Of a stretch of 64,000 nucleotides of DNA, positions 54,494-62,409 are shown piece after piece. A model generated the notes under the pieces. The model had not been told where the DNA came from. It was given only the letters and a program-made list of their open reading frames with translations, and ran no database searches. The translations under genes were made by a program, and so were the position numbers. Each line of letters begins with the position of its first letter. Position 1 is the first letter of the stretch. This stretch comes from Pseudomonas parafulva NBRC 16636 = DSM 17004 (GTDB taxonomy: Bacteria; Pseudomonadota; Gammaproteobacteria; Pseudomonadales; Pseudomonadaceae): the NCBI RefSeq assembly GCF_000730645.1, contig NZ_BBIU01000008.1:1-64000 (forward strand), given 5' to 3'.

Positions 54494-55087
54494 ATGACCG
54501 TTGTACCCTTGCCACCTGCTGAAGCAAGCCGCTGCAAACGCCTGAAAGCGTCCACTCACCGGGAGCACGACAGCGTCGATCAGCTGGTGGTGGCCGCACG
54601 GCCATTCGAAAGCCGCGAACGCTATGCCCGTTTCTTGCAGGTGCAGTACCAGTTCCACGGCAGCCTTGTGGGGCTTTATCAGGATGAACAGCTGAACCGG
54701 CAACTGCCGGGCCTTCATGGGTTATCGCGTTTTGCCGCAGTGCAGCAGGACATGCAGGACCTGCTGCTACAGCAACCGCCCCTGCCCACGCGGGTACGGG
54801 TAAGTCCGGCCCAGGCGCTGGGTTGGCTGTACTGCTGCGAGGGTTCGAACCTGGGGGCGGCCTTTCTGTTCAAGTGGGCCCAGCACCTGGGCCTGGACGG
54901 CACTTGCGGTGCCCGCCATCTGGCCGCCCACCCGCAAGGGCGCGCCCTGCACTGGCAGGCCTTCGTTGCCGGCGTCGATGAACTGAGCCTGACGCAGCTG
55001 CAGGAAACCGAGGCGATCGACGGCGCCATTGCCGCATTCGACGCCTACCGAAGCCACCTTCACAACGTGTTCGACGCCAGGCATTAG
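54494..55087 (+). CDS. Biliverdin-producing heme oxygenase
   Basis: 197 residues from the ATG at 54494; the frame is open back to 54413, and ribosome sites are weak at both. LKASTHREHDSVDQLV contains the proximal heme His, and LGWLYCCEGSNLGAAFLFKWAQHLGLD is the distal-helix Gly-rich signature of HemO/BphO enzymes. Length equals the bacterial family (about 198). Opens heme to biliverdin, CO and iron, for iron supply or for a bacteriophytochrome chromophore; neither partner is in the window. Confidence 0.87.
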   Translation: MTVVPLPPAEASRCKRLKASTHREHDSVDQLVVAARPFESRERYARFLQVQYQFHGSLVGLYQDEQLNRQLPGLHGLSRFAAVQQDMQDLLLQQPPLPTRVRVSPAQALGWLYCCEGSNLGAAFLFKWAQHLGLDGTCGARHLAAHPQGRALHWQAFVAGVDELSLTQLQETEAIDGAIAAFDAYRSHLHNVFDARH

Positions 55088-55097
55088 CGTAGCGCCC

Positions 55098-56003
55098 TTA
55101 AAACTTGGCCAGCTCTTCCCGGCAAAACTCGACGAACAACTGTGCAGGCTTGGTCAGGTGCACCCGCTTCAACCAGGCGGCAGCCAGACCCGACAGGGCG
55201 ACCGGCTCGGTAATGTCGAGCATCGCCAGGCGCTGGCCATCGTAGGTGTAGGGCGAATGAGGGCGGGTGACCAGCAGCGAGAAACCAAAACCCTGCCCCA
55301 CCATGCCGCGCACCATCTCGATGGAGGGTGAGCTGAAGACGATGTTGGGGGTAAGGCCCATTTCATTGAACAGGCTGACGAAATAGGTGCGGCTCGGAGC
55401 AACATCCAGCAGGATCATCGGCTCCGGGCACAGGTCACGCAGCGACACCTGCGCCTGCCCAGCAAAGCGGTGGTTTTCCGGCAGCAGCACATAGGGCTTC
55501 TGCGGCGGCATCAGTGGCTCGGCCTCAATGGTGCCATCCAGGTCATGGTCGTACAGAAACGCCAGGTCGAAGGTGCCCGCCGTCAGGCCTTGAATCAAAT
55601 CTTGCTGTTCGCCGTCGCGCAAGCGGATGTCCACGCCGGGGTAGCGTTGCCTGAACCCTGCGATCAGGCGCGGCAGGTACAGGGGCGCGACCGTTTCGAA
55701 ACAGCCGATGTCGATCTGCCCGGCGACGGTGTCATTGTCGGCCAGGGCATTCTGCTCGAACTCATGGGCCATTTGCAGCAGCGACTTGGCCTTGGCGTAG
55801 AAGCGCTTGCCGCTAGGGGTCAACGATACGCCCTGGGCGTGATGGCGGATGAACAACTGCACGCCGAAGCTTTCTTCCAGGCCCTTGATCGCCGTGGAAA
55901 TGGACGGCTGTGCGATGTAGAGCTGCCGTGAGGCCTCGGCCACGCTCCCGGCCTCAACGGTGGTAACGAAGTACTTGAGTTGTCGCAAGGTGTAGGCGGC
56001 CAC
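55098..56003 (-). CDS. LysR-family transcriptional regulator, CynR/OxyR-like group
   Basis: 301 residues. HTH at about 5-62 (LRQLKYFVTTVEAGSVAEASRQLYIAQPSISTAIKGLEESFG), then the effector domain (GQIDIGCFETVAPLYLPRLIAGFRQRYPGVDIRLRDGEQ). The effector domain recalls LysR proteins controlling organic-acid or amine use. Convergent with the heme oxygenase gene (10-bp gap). No divergent catabolic operon lies beside it. Confidence 0.88.
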   Translation of the reverse strand: MAAYTLRQLKYFVTTVEAGSVAEASRQLYIAQPSISTAIKGLEESFGVQLFIRHHAQGVSLTPSGKRFYAKAKSLLQMAHEFEQNALADNDTVAGQIDIGCFETVAPLYLPRLIAGFRQRYPGVDIRLRDGEQQDLIQGLTAGTFDLAFLYDHDLDGTIEAEPLMPPQKPYVLLPENHRFAGQAQVSLRDLCPEPMILLDVAPSRTYFVSLFNEMGLTPNIVFSSPSIEMVRGMVGQGFGFSLLVTRPHSPYTYDGQRLAMLDITEPVALSGLAAAWLKRVHLTKPAQLFVEFCREELAKF

Positions 56004-56197
56004 AGGTTCCTCTCTGACGCGTCAGGGCGCTCGGGAATGATGACCACACTTTACCCCCCGCAGGGTCACGGGTGGCGCAGTACTGGCAAGCATTTGGCTA
56101 TGACCAGAGCAGGTTTTTTATGGTCACCCGCTGCGCCCAAGGCTGGTCAAACCCGCGAGAGCGTCTTTACTGGTAGTAACAGCCCCAGCCCAGGTGC

Positions 56198-56590
56198 ATG
56201 CCTATGAAGATCATGGTCACCAGCATCCTCGTCGACGACCAGGCCAAAGCCCTGGCCTTCTACCATTACGTACTGGGCTTCGAACCCAAGCACGATACCC
56301 CGATGGGAAGGCACCGCTGGCTCACCCTCACCTCCCCGAACGACCCCAATGGCGTTGAGCTGCTGCTCGAACCCGATGCACACCCGGCTGCCAAGGTGTA
56401 CAAAGCGGCGCTGAAGCATGACGGGATACCCGCCGCGTCGTTTGGCGTGCGCGACCTGCAGGCCGAATACACCCGGCTGTGCGCGGCAGGCGTGCAGTTT
56501 ACCCAACCACCTTCAGAAGCCGACGCCGCCCTCACGGCGGTGTTCGATGACACCTGCGGCAACCTGATACAAATCACCCAGAAACATTAG
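56198..56590 (+). CDS. VOC (glyoxalase/bleomycin resistance) family protein
   Basis: 130 residues, one VOC module of paired beta-alpha-beta-beta-beta units. ITSILVDD-type opening (KIMVTSILVDDQAKALAFYHYVLGF), GVELLLEPDA carrying the Glu metal ligand, and FDDTCGNLIQITQ at the end. The start is at 56198 or the second ATG, 56204. Likely a metal-dependent isomerase, lyase or binding protein of unknown substrate. Its stop overlaps the end of the convergent sensor kinase gene by 4 bp. Confidence 0.83.
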   Translation: MPMKIMVTSILVDDQAKALAFYHYVLGFEPKHDTPMGRHRWLTLTSPNDPNGVELLLEPDAHPAAKVYKAALKHDGIPAASFGVRDLQAEYTRLCAAGVQFTQPPSEADAALTAVFDDTCGNLIQITQKH

Positions 56591-57963
56591 CCGCCATGCT
56601 GCCCGGCCGGGACGCGCAGGGCGGCACGCAACCCGTGCGGCGCCCGGTTGCGTAGCTGCACGCTGCCCCCCAGGCGGGTCATGATGGTGCTGACGATCGA
56701 CAAGCCCAAGCCCGCCCCGTTGGGCGAGCCCTTGCTGTAGAACCGCTCGAACACCCGGCTCTGCTCCGTTTCCGGAATACCTGCCCCTTCGTCTTCCACG
56801 CTCACCAGCAAGGCCAGCCCCTCACGCTGCAGCGTCACCAGCACGCGGCCGCCAGGCGGGGAATGATCCACGACGTTGGTCACCAGGTTCTGCAGCGCGA
56901 TGCCCAGGGCGCCTACATTGGTGCGCAGCCGATAGTCGCCCTCGGCAATTTCCAGCGCCGGCTCCAGGCCCCGCTGCAGAATCCAGGGCGTGAACTCGGC
57001 CAGTACCTCGGCCACCACCACGGCCAGGTCCACCAGCGGCCAGTCGCGCTGGCCCGGGCGCGGCTGCAGGCGAGCCAGGGTCAGCAGTTGGTTCACGACC
57101 CGGGCCAGGCGGTCGACACCCCCCATCAGAAAATGCAGGGCCTTGCGCCGCTCGGCATCATCGCCGGCGTCCAGGGCGTTCTGCGCATGCAGGCGCAAGA
57201 TGGCCAGGGGGGTGCGCATTTCGTGGGCGGCGTCGGCGATAAAGCGGTGTTCGCGGCGCAACAGGTCGTCGATCTGCCCGAGCAAGCGGTTGATGGCCGC
57301 CTGCATGGGTTCCAGCTCTTTGGGTAGCGGTGCCAGTTGCAGCGGCTCCAGTGAGTCGGCATGCCGCCCCCGGATGACCGTGGCCATGTTCTGCAAAGGC
57401 TCCAGCCCCCAGCCAATGGCTGCCCACACCAGCAATGCCAGGGCCAGGCTGCCGAGGATGAAGGGCATCAGGGTGTGCCGCACGATGCGGTCGATCAGGT
57501 CGTAGCGCACGTCGTTACGCTCGCCCACCCAGATCACCCAGCGCTTTTCCGGCACCGGCAGTACGAAGCTGCGCCAACGATCCCCACCCGCCACAATATC
57601 CGCGAACCCGGGCGTGCGCGGCGGCTGGCTGAGGTGCGGCGCGCTGGGGGTGTGCACCAGGACGGTACCGTCGTCACCCCATACCTGAAAGGCCAGCTTG
57701 CTCTCGTAGGGGTGCCCAACGCGGTGCCGGCCTGCCTGGCTAAGGGCCTCGTCGAAGGCCCGGTACAGCTCGGCGCGGTTCTGGTCATGCACCGGCAGGC
57801 TCATGATGCCCTGCAGCAGCCGGGCGTTCTGCGCCAGGTGGGCGTCATACACTTCGGTGATTTCGTGACGGCTGTCATGGTAGTTGTACAGCCCCAGCAA
57901 GCCGCTGCCGATCACCAGCAACAGCATCACCCGCCACAACGTGCGCTGGCGCAGCGAGTTCAT
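56587..57963 (-). CDS. Sensor histidine kinase, QseC/PmrB type
   Basis: 458 residues. TM1 (11-25), a roughly 135-residue periplasmic sensor, TM2 (164-185), HAMP linker, phosphoacceptor His247 in ADAAHEMRTPLAILRLH, N box LQNLVTNVVDHS, G1 VEDEGAGIPETEQ and G2 SPNGAGLGLSIV. It phosphorylates the response regulator encoded just upstream, with which it overlaps by ATGA. It is the last gene of a six-gene operon beginning with the thermostable-hemolysin-like gene, so it probably senses the pathway product or its target stress. Confidence 0.92.
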   Translation of the reverse strand: MNSLRQRTLWRVMLLLVIGSGLLGLYNYHDSRHEITEVYDAHLAQNARLLQGIMSLPVHDQNRAELYRAFDEALSQAGRHRVGHPYESKLAFQVWGDDGTVLVHTPSAPHLSQPPRTPGFADIVAGGDRWRSFVLPVPEKRWVIWVGERNDVRYDLIDRIVRHTLMPFILGSLALALLVWAAIGWGLEPLQNMATVIRGRHADSLEPLQLAPLPKELEPMQAAINRLLGQIDDLLRREHRFIADAAHEMRTPLAILRLHAQNALDAGDDAERRKALHFLMGGVDRLARVVNQLLTLARLQPRPGQRDWPLVDLAVVVAEVLAEFTPWILQRGLEPALEIAEGDYRLRTNVGALGIALQNLVTNVVDHSPPGGRVLVTLQREGLALLVSVEDEGAGIPETEQSRVFERFYSKGSPNGAGLGLSIVSTIMTRLGGSVQLRNRAPHGLRAALRVPAGQHGG

Positions 57964-58622
57964 GCCTTGCCCTCCACCAGGTAACCGATGCCGCGCACCG
58001 TGCGGATCAACCCGTTGAACAGCTTCTTGCGCAATTGGTAGATGTTGACCTCCAGCGTGTTGCTCTCGGGCTCTTCGTCCCAGCCATACAGCAGCTGGGT
58101 CAGGCGCTCACGGGTGAAGACCTTGCCGGGCTGGGCCAGCAGCTCGTGCAGCAGGCGGTATTCCTTGGGGGTCAGTACCACCGTCTGGCCCTGGTACTGT
58201 ACCTGCTGGCTGACCGGGTCCAGGCACACCCCGGCATGCTCGATGAGCACCCGCGCGCGGCCGCTGCTGCGGCGCAGCAAGGCGCGCAGGCGGGCTTTGA
58301 GTTCGTTGAGGTCGAACGGTTTGACCAGGTAGTCGTCAGCCCCGGCATCCAGCCCGGTGATGCGGTCATCGGTGGCGTCGCGCGCCGTCAGCACCAACAC
58401 CGGGAGGCTGCGCCCCGCCGCCCGCAGGCGCCGCAGCAGTTCGATGCCATCCAGCCGCGGCAGCCCCAGGTCGAGGATGGCCAGGTCGAATTCTTCATGG
58501 CACAGGGCATGCAACGCGCTGACCCCATCCTGCAGCCAGTCCAGGGTGTAGCCTTCGCGACGCAAGCCATCGCAGATACCCTCCCCCAGGGCGGCATCGT
58601 CTTCAATCAGCAGCAGGCGCAT
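57960..58622 (-). CDS. OmpR/QseB-type response regulator
   Basis: 220 residues from the ATG at 58622 (AAGG six bases upstream). Receiver domain with acidic pair ED in LLIEDDAALG, phosphoacceptor Asp51 (AILDLGLP), and Lys in DDYLVKPFD. C-terminal winged-helix domain (TPKEYRLLHELLAQPGKVFTRERLTQLLYGW; NTLEVNIYQLRKKL). It overlaps the kinase gene by 4 bp. OmpR-family members bind direct repeats with an 11-bp period; such a repeat occurs at the head of this operon (62344-62363), suggesting autoregulation. Confidence 0.93.
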   Translation of the reverse strand: MRLLLIEDDAALGEGICDGLRREGYTLDWLQDGVSALHALCHEEFDLAILDLGLPRLDGIELLRRLRAAGRSLPVLVLTARDATDDRITGLDAGADDYLVKPFDLNELKARLRALLRRSSGRARVLIEHAGVCLDPVSQQVQYQGQTVVLTPKEYRLLHELLAQPGKVFTRERLTQLLYGWDEEPESNTLEVNIYQLRKKLFNGLIRTVRGIGYLVEGKA

Positions 58623-58696
58623 GTTCAACCTTCAATGTCCGTATCGCCTTGAGTAAAGCAGCCAGCAACGCGCCTGGCGCCAAGGTGAAAAAGGCT

Positions 58697-59491
58697 TCAC
58701 TTGCCCGGCCAGCCACTGTGGCGCCGGATCAACGGCAACTGCTTGCGCAAGGCGCGGTCAACCAGCGCCGGCAGCATGCCATTGAGGCGCACGAACAGCC
58801 GCTCCGGCCAGCCCAGGTACAGCTCGCTGCGCTCGGCCTGCACCGCCGCCAGCACCGCCCGGGCCACATCCTGCGGGTCGTCCACGCCCACCTTCAGCGC
58901 CTGGTTCAAGGCCTGTGCAGCGTCACCGTTCATGGCGGTGCGGGTGGTGCGTGGCGCAGCATACAACACCTTCACAGTGGTATCGGCCAGCTCGCGGCGC
59001 AACGCCTCGGAAAACCCCCGCAGGGCAAACTTGCTGGCGCAATAGGTGGCGTACCCGGGGTAGCCGATCGAGCCATAGATGGACCCTACATTGACCACCA
59101 GCGCGCTGGGCTGCGCCCGCAGCTGGGGCAGGCACAGCCGGGTAAGCTGCACCGCCGCCTTGATGTTGAGGTCGAACAGTTCGTCCAGGTCGGCCTCGTC
59201 CATCTGCTCTAGCAGCGCAAAACGGTTGACGCCAGCCGCGTTGATCAGCAGGTTGCAGGCGCCCATCGCCTGCGCCGCCGCCAGCACCTGGCCGCGGCCC
59301 TCTGCGCTGCGCAGGTCAGCCTGCAGCCAGCGCAATTGCTGGGGGTACCGGGCTTGAAGCTCGGCCAGCCTGCCCGGCTGCCGGCTTACCGCCAGTACCT
59401 TGGCCCCGGCAACGCACAGCTGGTCGGCCAGTTCCAGGCCGATACCACCGCTGGCGCCGGTCAATACCGCCGCGCAATCAGGCAAATGCAT
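58697..59491 (-). CDS. Short-chain dehydrogenase/reductase in the HDO operon
   Basis: 264 residues from the ATG at 59491. NAD(P) motif VLTGASGGIGLELAD, NAAG, catalytic Ser (NVGSIYGSIG) and Y-x3-K (YATYCASKFAL). The classical SDR set is complete, with a C-terminal extension (LYLGWPERLFVRLNGMLPALVDRALRKQLPLI) that looks amphipathic and could contact a membrane or lipid. Overlaps the upstream diiron oxidase gene by 14 bp. In the proposed pathway it would reduce or oxidise a carbonyl of an acyl intermediate. A 74-bp gap follows before the response regulator. Confidence 0.88.
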   Translation of the reverse strand: MHLPDCAAVLTGASGGIGLELADQLCVAGAKVLAVSRQPGRLAELQARYPQQLRWLQADLRSAEGRGQVLAAAQAMGACNLLINAAGVNRFALLEQMDEADLDELFDLNIKAAVQLTRLCLPQLRAQPSALVVNVGSIYGSIGYPGYATYCASKFALRGFSEALRRELADTTVKVLYAAPRTTRTAMNGDAAQALNQALKVGVDDPQDVARAVLAAVQAERSELYLGWPERLFVRLNGMLPALVDRALRKQLPLIRRHSGWPGK

Positions 59492-60158
59492 GCCGGGCCT
59501 CCGGCTGCGCAGCACGGGGCAGCTGCTCGAACATCGCCGTGTACAGGCGGTAGACCACGTTGGCGGCGTCGATCACCGCCTGCTGGTCGTCGGGCTGGTC
59601 CAGGCGGTTCATCAGGCTGCGGTAGGTGGCCATGTGGTCCTGGTCCAGGGCACCGTGCGAACTGAGGTAGCTGAACGCCTGATCGGGCAGCCCCAGGCTG
59701 CTCTGCAGGCTACCGGCCGCCTGGGTGGCCAGGGCGATGCTGGTGCCCTCCAGCACGTTGACCATGCCGAACAGCCCGACCGGGTTGCCGCGGGCGATGG
59801 TGTCGTAGAGGTACGCCACCATCAGTTCGATGGGCAGCGCAGGGCGGCTGGCCGCCACCTGCTGCGGGTCCCCCCCACAGGCGCGGATGTCGTCGAGAAT
59901 CCAGCGCTCATGGCCGTATTCTTCCTCGATGTACTCGCACACGGCCCCGCGCAGCCATTCCAGTCGGGACGGTAGGCGGGCACCACAGGCCATCATCAGT
60001 GGCACCGTGTGCCGGACATGGTGGTAGGCCTGGGCAAGGAAGGCCACATAGGCCTCCAGGCTGGCCGTGCCGGCCAGTGCGTCACGGATCACCGGAACGC
60101 TGAACAATGCCGCGCGCTCGGCTGCTGTGTGCTGTTGCAGGGTGTCGAAGAAAGGCAT
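59478..60158 (-). CDS. Heme-oxygenase-like diiron oxidase (TenA/UndA-like fold)
   Basis: 226 residues from the ATG at 60158 (GAGG upstream). All-helical TenA/heme-oxygenase-like protein. It carries the metal pattern of HDO enzymes such as UndA and CADD: E80-x2-H83 (EEEYGHERW), E137 in VLEGTS, and H168-x3-D172-x2-H175 (SHGALDQDH). The first-helix ligand, Glu in UndA, appears to be a His here (AYHHVRHTV, H46/H47/H50). Members activate oxygen to cleave or oxidise fatty or amino acids. It overlaps the SDR gene by 14 bp and follows an acyl-AMP ligase. Database names such as TenA regulator would be misleading. Confidence 0.8.
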   Translation of the reverse strand: MPFFDTLQQHTAAERAALFSVPVIRDALAGTASLEAYVAFLAQAYHHVRHTVPLMMACGARLPSRLEWLRGAVCEYIEEEYGHERWILDDIRACGGDPQQVAASRPALPIELMVAYLYDTIARGNPVGLFGMVNVLEGTSIALATQAAGSLQSSLGLPDQAFSYLSSHGALDQDHMATYRSLMNRLDQPDDQQAVIDAANVVYRLYTAMFEQLPRAAQPEARHAFA

Positions 60159-60173
60159 GGTCAACCTCGTGGC

Positions 60174-61634
60174 TCATTGAACATCGGATAACAGCGCCTG
60201 GTAGCGCTGCAGGATCTGCTCGCGGCGAGGCCTGCCGTTGGCGGTAAGGGTGTGCTGCGCCGTGGACAGCGGCTCGGGCAGGCGCTGCCAGGCGTGCACC
60301 TGGGCGTAATCAGGCAGGCCCTGGTTGGCCTGGTGTACCGCTTGCTCGAGGGCGGCAGCGTCGGCCAGGGGGTCCAGCGGCCAAAGCAATGCCAGGTTGC
60401 GGGCAAGGCCATCGCCGTGGACGAAGGCCTGGGCAATGACGCCGCCCTGGGTCAGCTCTGCCTCGACCCATTCGGGGTTGACGTTGCGCCCGTAGGCAGT
60501 GCTGTACTGGTGCTTCTTGCGCCCGGCCAGGTGCAGGAAGCCGTCGCTGTCGAGCCGGCCCAGGTCCCCTGTGGCGAACCAGGGTGTTCGCAAAGGCGCT
60601 TCGCCGAGGTAGCCGAGCATCATCGACCCTGCCACCATCACTTCCCCGTCTTCAGCGATGCGCACCTGCACATGGGGCAACGGCCGCCCCACGCTGCCCG
60701 GGCGCCGGTCGCCGGGGCGGTTCAGGCAGACCACCGAGGCGCATTCGGACAAGCCGTAGCCCTCGAATACCGGCAACCCGACGGCCTCGGCGCGGGCCAG
60801 CAAGCTGGGTGCAACCCGCCCGCCGCCCACCGCCACGAAACGCAACGGCCCTACCTGCATCAGCCCACGCTCGACAGCGGTTACCAGGCCCAGCAGCAGT
60901 TGCGGCACCAGGATCAGGCTGTGGGCACCACTCAAGGCGACCGCACCCAGCAACCTGCGCAGGTCTACCTGGCTGGCACCGCGCAACCCCAGTTGCGCCG
61001 AGGGGTACAGCATGAGCTGCGCCCCGGCCAGCAGGCCGGCATACAGGCCGATGTTCTCCAACAGCACCGCCATGGGCAGCACGGCCAGGTAGATGCCAGG
61101 TGCCGCAGAGCGGCTGGCAGCTTCAAGTTCCCGTGCCACGCGCAGCAACGCCTGGGCACCCAGGCATACGCCCTTGGGCGCGCCGGTGCTGCCCGAGGTG
61201 AAGGTCAGCTTGGCGGTACCCGGCGGCACGCTCGCGCACGCCGGGGGCAGGCGGTGCCAGAACCGCTCACCGACGGTGAAGCCGGCGGCAAGCAGGTCAT
61301 CGGCAAAGCCCTCGTCAATCAACGCCAGCACCGCCCCGCTCTGGGCCAGGCAGTGGCGCCGCTGGGCACTGCTGAAAAACGTGGGCAGCACCACCACAGG
61401 GCGCCCCGCGAACAGCGCGGCCAGGTCCCAGAACAAGGCTTCGGGGCCGTTGTCCAGGCCAAGCACCAAAGTGCCGGAAGGCTGCGCTGCCAGCCAGGCC
61501 TGGCGCTGCTCCACTGCGGCCAGTAGCTCAGCGTAGGTGAAGCGCCCGCCTAGGCCCACAACCGCCGGTTGCGTGGCCCGATCCCGTGCGTGGGCCTGCA
61601 ACACCTGCTTGAACAGTTGGCACTCACGCGGCAT
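60174..61634 (-). CDS. Acyl-AMP/acyl-CoA ligase (ANL superfamily)
   Basis: 486 residues from the ATG at 61634, with AGGAGG six bases upstream; the frame reaches 61724 but inside the hemolysin-like gene. Adenylation motifs: TFTSGSTGAPKG (about 144-155), YGLSE (293-297), ATGDLGRLDSDGFLHL (about 354-369), GRKKHQ (371-376) and GRNVNPEWVE, closest to long-chain acyl ligases. The A10 Lys is replaced by Arg (TANGRPRR, about 468), which may affect adenylation. Probably activates a fatty or related acid for the co-encoded acyltransferase-like and diiron proteins. Overlaps the upstream gene by 11 bp. Confidence 0.86.
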   Translation of the reverse strand: MPRECQLFKQVLQAHARDRATQPAVVGLGGRFTYAELLAAVEQRQAWLAAQPSGTLVLGLDNGPEALFWDLAALFAGRPVVVLPTFFSSAQRRHCLAQSGAVLALIDEGFADDLLAAGFTVGERFWHRLPPACASVPPGTAKLTFTSGSTGAPKGVCLGAQALLRVARELEAASRSAAPGIYLAVLPMAVLLENIGLYAGLLAGAQLMLYPSAQLGLRGASQVDLRRLLGAVALSGAHSLILVPQLLLGLVTAVERGLMQVGPLRFVAVGGGRVAPSLLARAEAVGLPVFEGYGLSECASVVCLNRPGDRRPGSVGRPLPHVQVRIAEDGEVMVAGSMMLGYLGEAPLRTPWFATGDLGRLDSDGFLHLAGRKKHQYSTAYGRNVNPEWVEAELTQGGVIAQAFVHGDGLARNLALLWPLDPLADAAALEQAVHQANQGLPDYAQVHAWQRLPEPLSTAQHTLTANGRPRREQILQRYQALLSDVQ

Positions 61635-62301
61635 GACCAGCCTCCTGCAAGCCCACTGGCAAGTGCAGCCGCTCGAACACGCCAGCCTCAGCCAAGGCCG
61701 TGTAGCCGGCTTGAATATTGCCAACGAACACCTGCGGGCAGTGCGCGTAGTAGCTGCCCCAGTAGCGCGCTTCGTCTGCCAGGCACCCCGGGTCAGCCAA
61801 GGCCAGCGCGGTGGGCATCAGCCCCAGCCGGTGAAAGCTGTTCACCAGGGTGGCGGCACCGGTGAAGGCCACCCATTGCAGCCCGCGGGTCGCCAGCAGC
61901 CAGGTCACCACGGCAATCATCACCCGGGCACTGCCGGCGCTGGTCGAGGCCAGGTTACCCACCTCGACCAGTTGCGCTCGGTTCACTGGCGCAGCGCATA
62001 GCCGTGCTACTGCGGCCTCCAGGGGCTCTTGCAGGTAGCCTTCGATGAAGGTCTTGCCGGTGCCAGCCAGGCGCATGCCCGCCGCCGCGACCAGGTGGCC
62101 CTGGCTGTCGTGCAGGCCGAGCAGCTCGGGCAGGTAATGGCGGACATCGGCCTGATGCACACAGGCGAAGCGGTCGTGGATAAACTGCTCCAGCGCAACA
62201 CGGCCACTGTCGCCCGGGCGCTCCAGGTGCAGATGGGCAAGGCGCCCGGGCTGGCTGCCCAGGGCCACTGCAAGCAGGCGGGTGCAATCTGGCTGGGTCA
62301 T
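61624..62301 (-). CDS. Thermostable hemolysin family protein, probable acyltransferase fold
   Basis: 225 residues from the ATG at 62301 with AAGGGG upstream. It resembles the family named after Vibrio thermostable hemolysin (delta-VPH). No signal peptide or membrane span is seen, against a secreted toxin. LVEVGNLAS (111-119) followed by a long helix and NSFHRLGLMPTALAL (154-168) recalls GNAT/LuxI-type acyltransferases, with which I believe the Pfam family shares a clan. First gene of the operon; a direct-repeat promoter lies immediately upstream. Possible role: joining an activated acyl chain to an acceptor. Confidence 0.72.
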   Translation of the reverse strand: MTQPDCTRLLAVALGSQPGRLAHLHLERPGDSGRVALEQFIHDRFACVHQADVRHYLPELLGLHDSQGHLVAAAGMRLAGTGKTFIEGYLQEPLEAAVARLCAAPVNRAQLVEVGNLASTSAGSARVMIAVVTWLLATRGLQWVAFTGAATLVNSFHRLGLMPTALALADPGCLADEARYWGSYYAHCPQVFVGNIQAGYTALAEAGVFERLHLPVGLQEAGHAA

Positions 62302-62330
62302 GGCGATCCCCTTCAGGTCAAGTTCGGGGG

Positions 62331-62363
62331 AGTATCGACGGGGAATCTGAAGGCAATCTGAAG
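62331..62363 (-). promoter_or_regulatory. Direct-repeat-activated promoter of the hemolysin-like/HDO operon
   Basis: Leftward, CTTCAGATT-GC-CTTCAGATT (62363-62344) is a perfect 9-bp direct repeat with an 11-bp period, followed by seven bases and GATACT (62336-62331), a -10-like hexamer 30 bp from the ATG. The repeat occupies the -35 place, as at PhoB/PmrA-class promoters, so the operon's own OmpR-type regulator is the obvious candidate. The 108-bp region is shared with a divergent gene. Confidence 0.7.
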
Positions 62364-62409
62364 TGCTACATTTGCCTCAGCCGTTTCCGCGCACTTACAA
62401 GGAAAACAG

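Noticed and set aside
54494..55087. Heme oxygenase as part of the nearby HDO operon
   Set aside because: It is a true heme oxygenase on the other strand, separated by LysR and VOC genes; only the fold is shared.
59478..60158. TenA-type thiaminase or transcriptional regulator
   Set aside because: The conserved E/H/D metal pattern and the acyl ligase/SDR context fit an HDO oxidase, and there is no DNA-binding domain or thiamin gene nearby.
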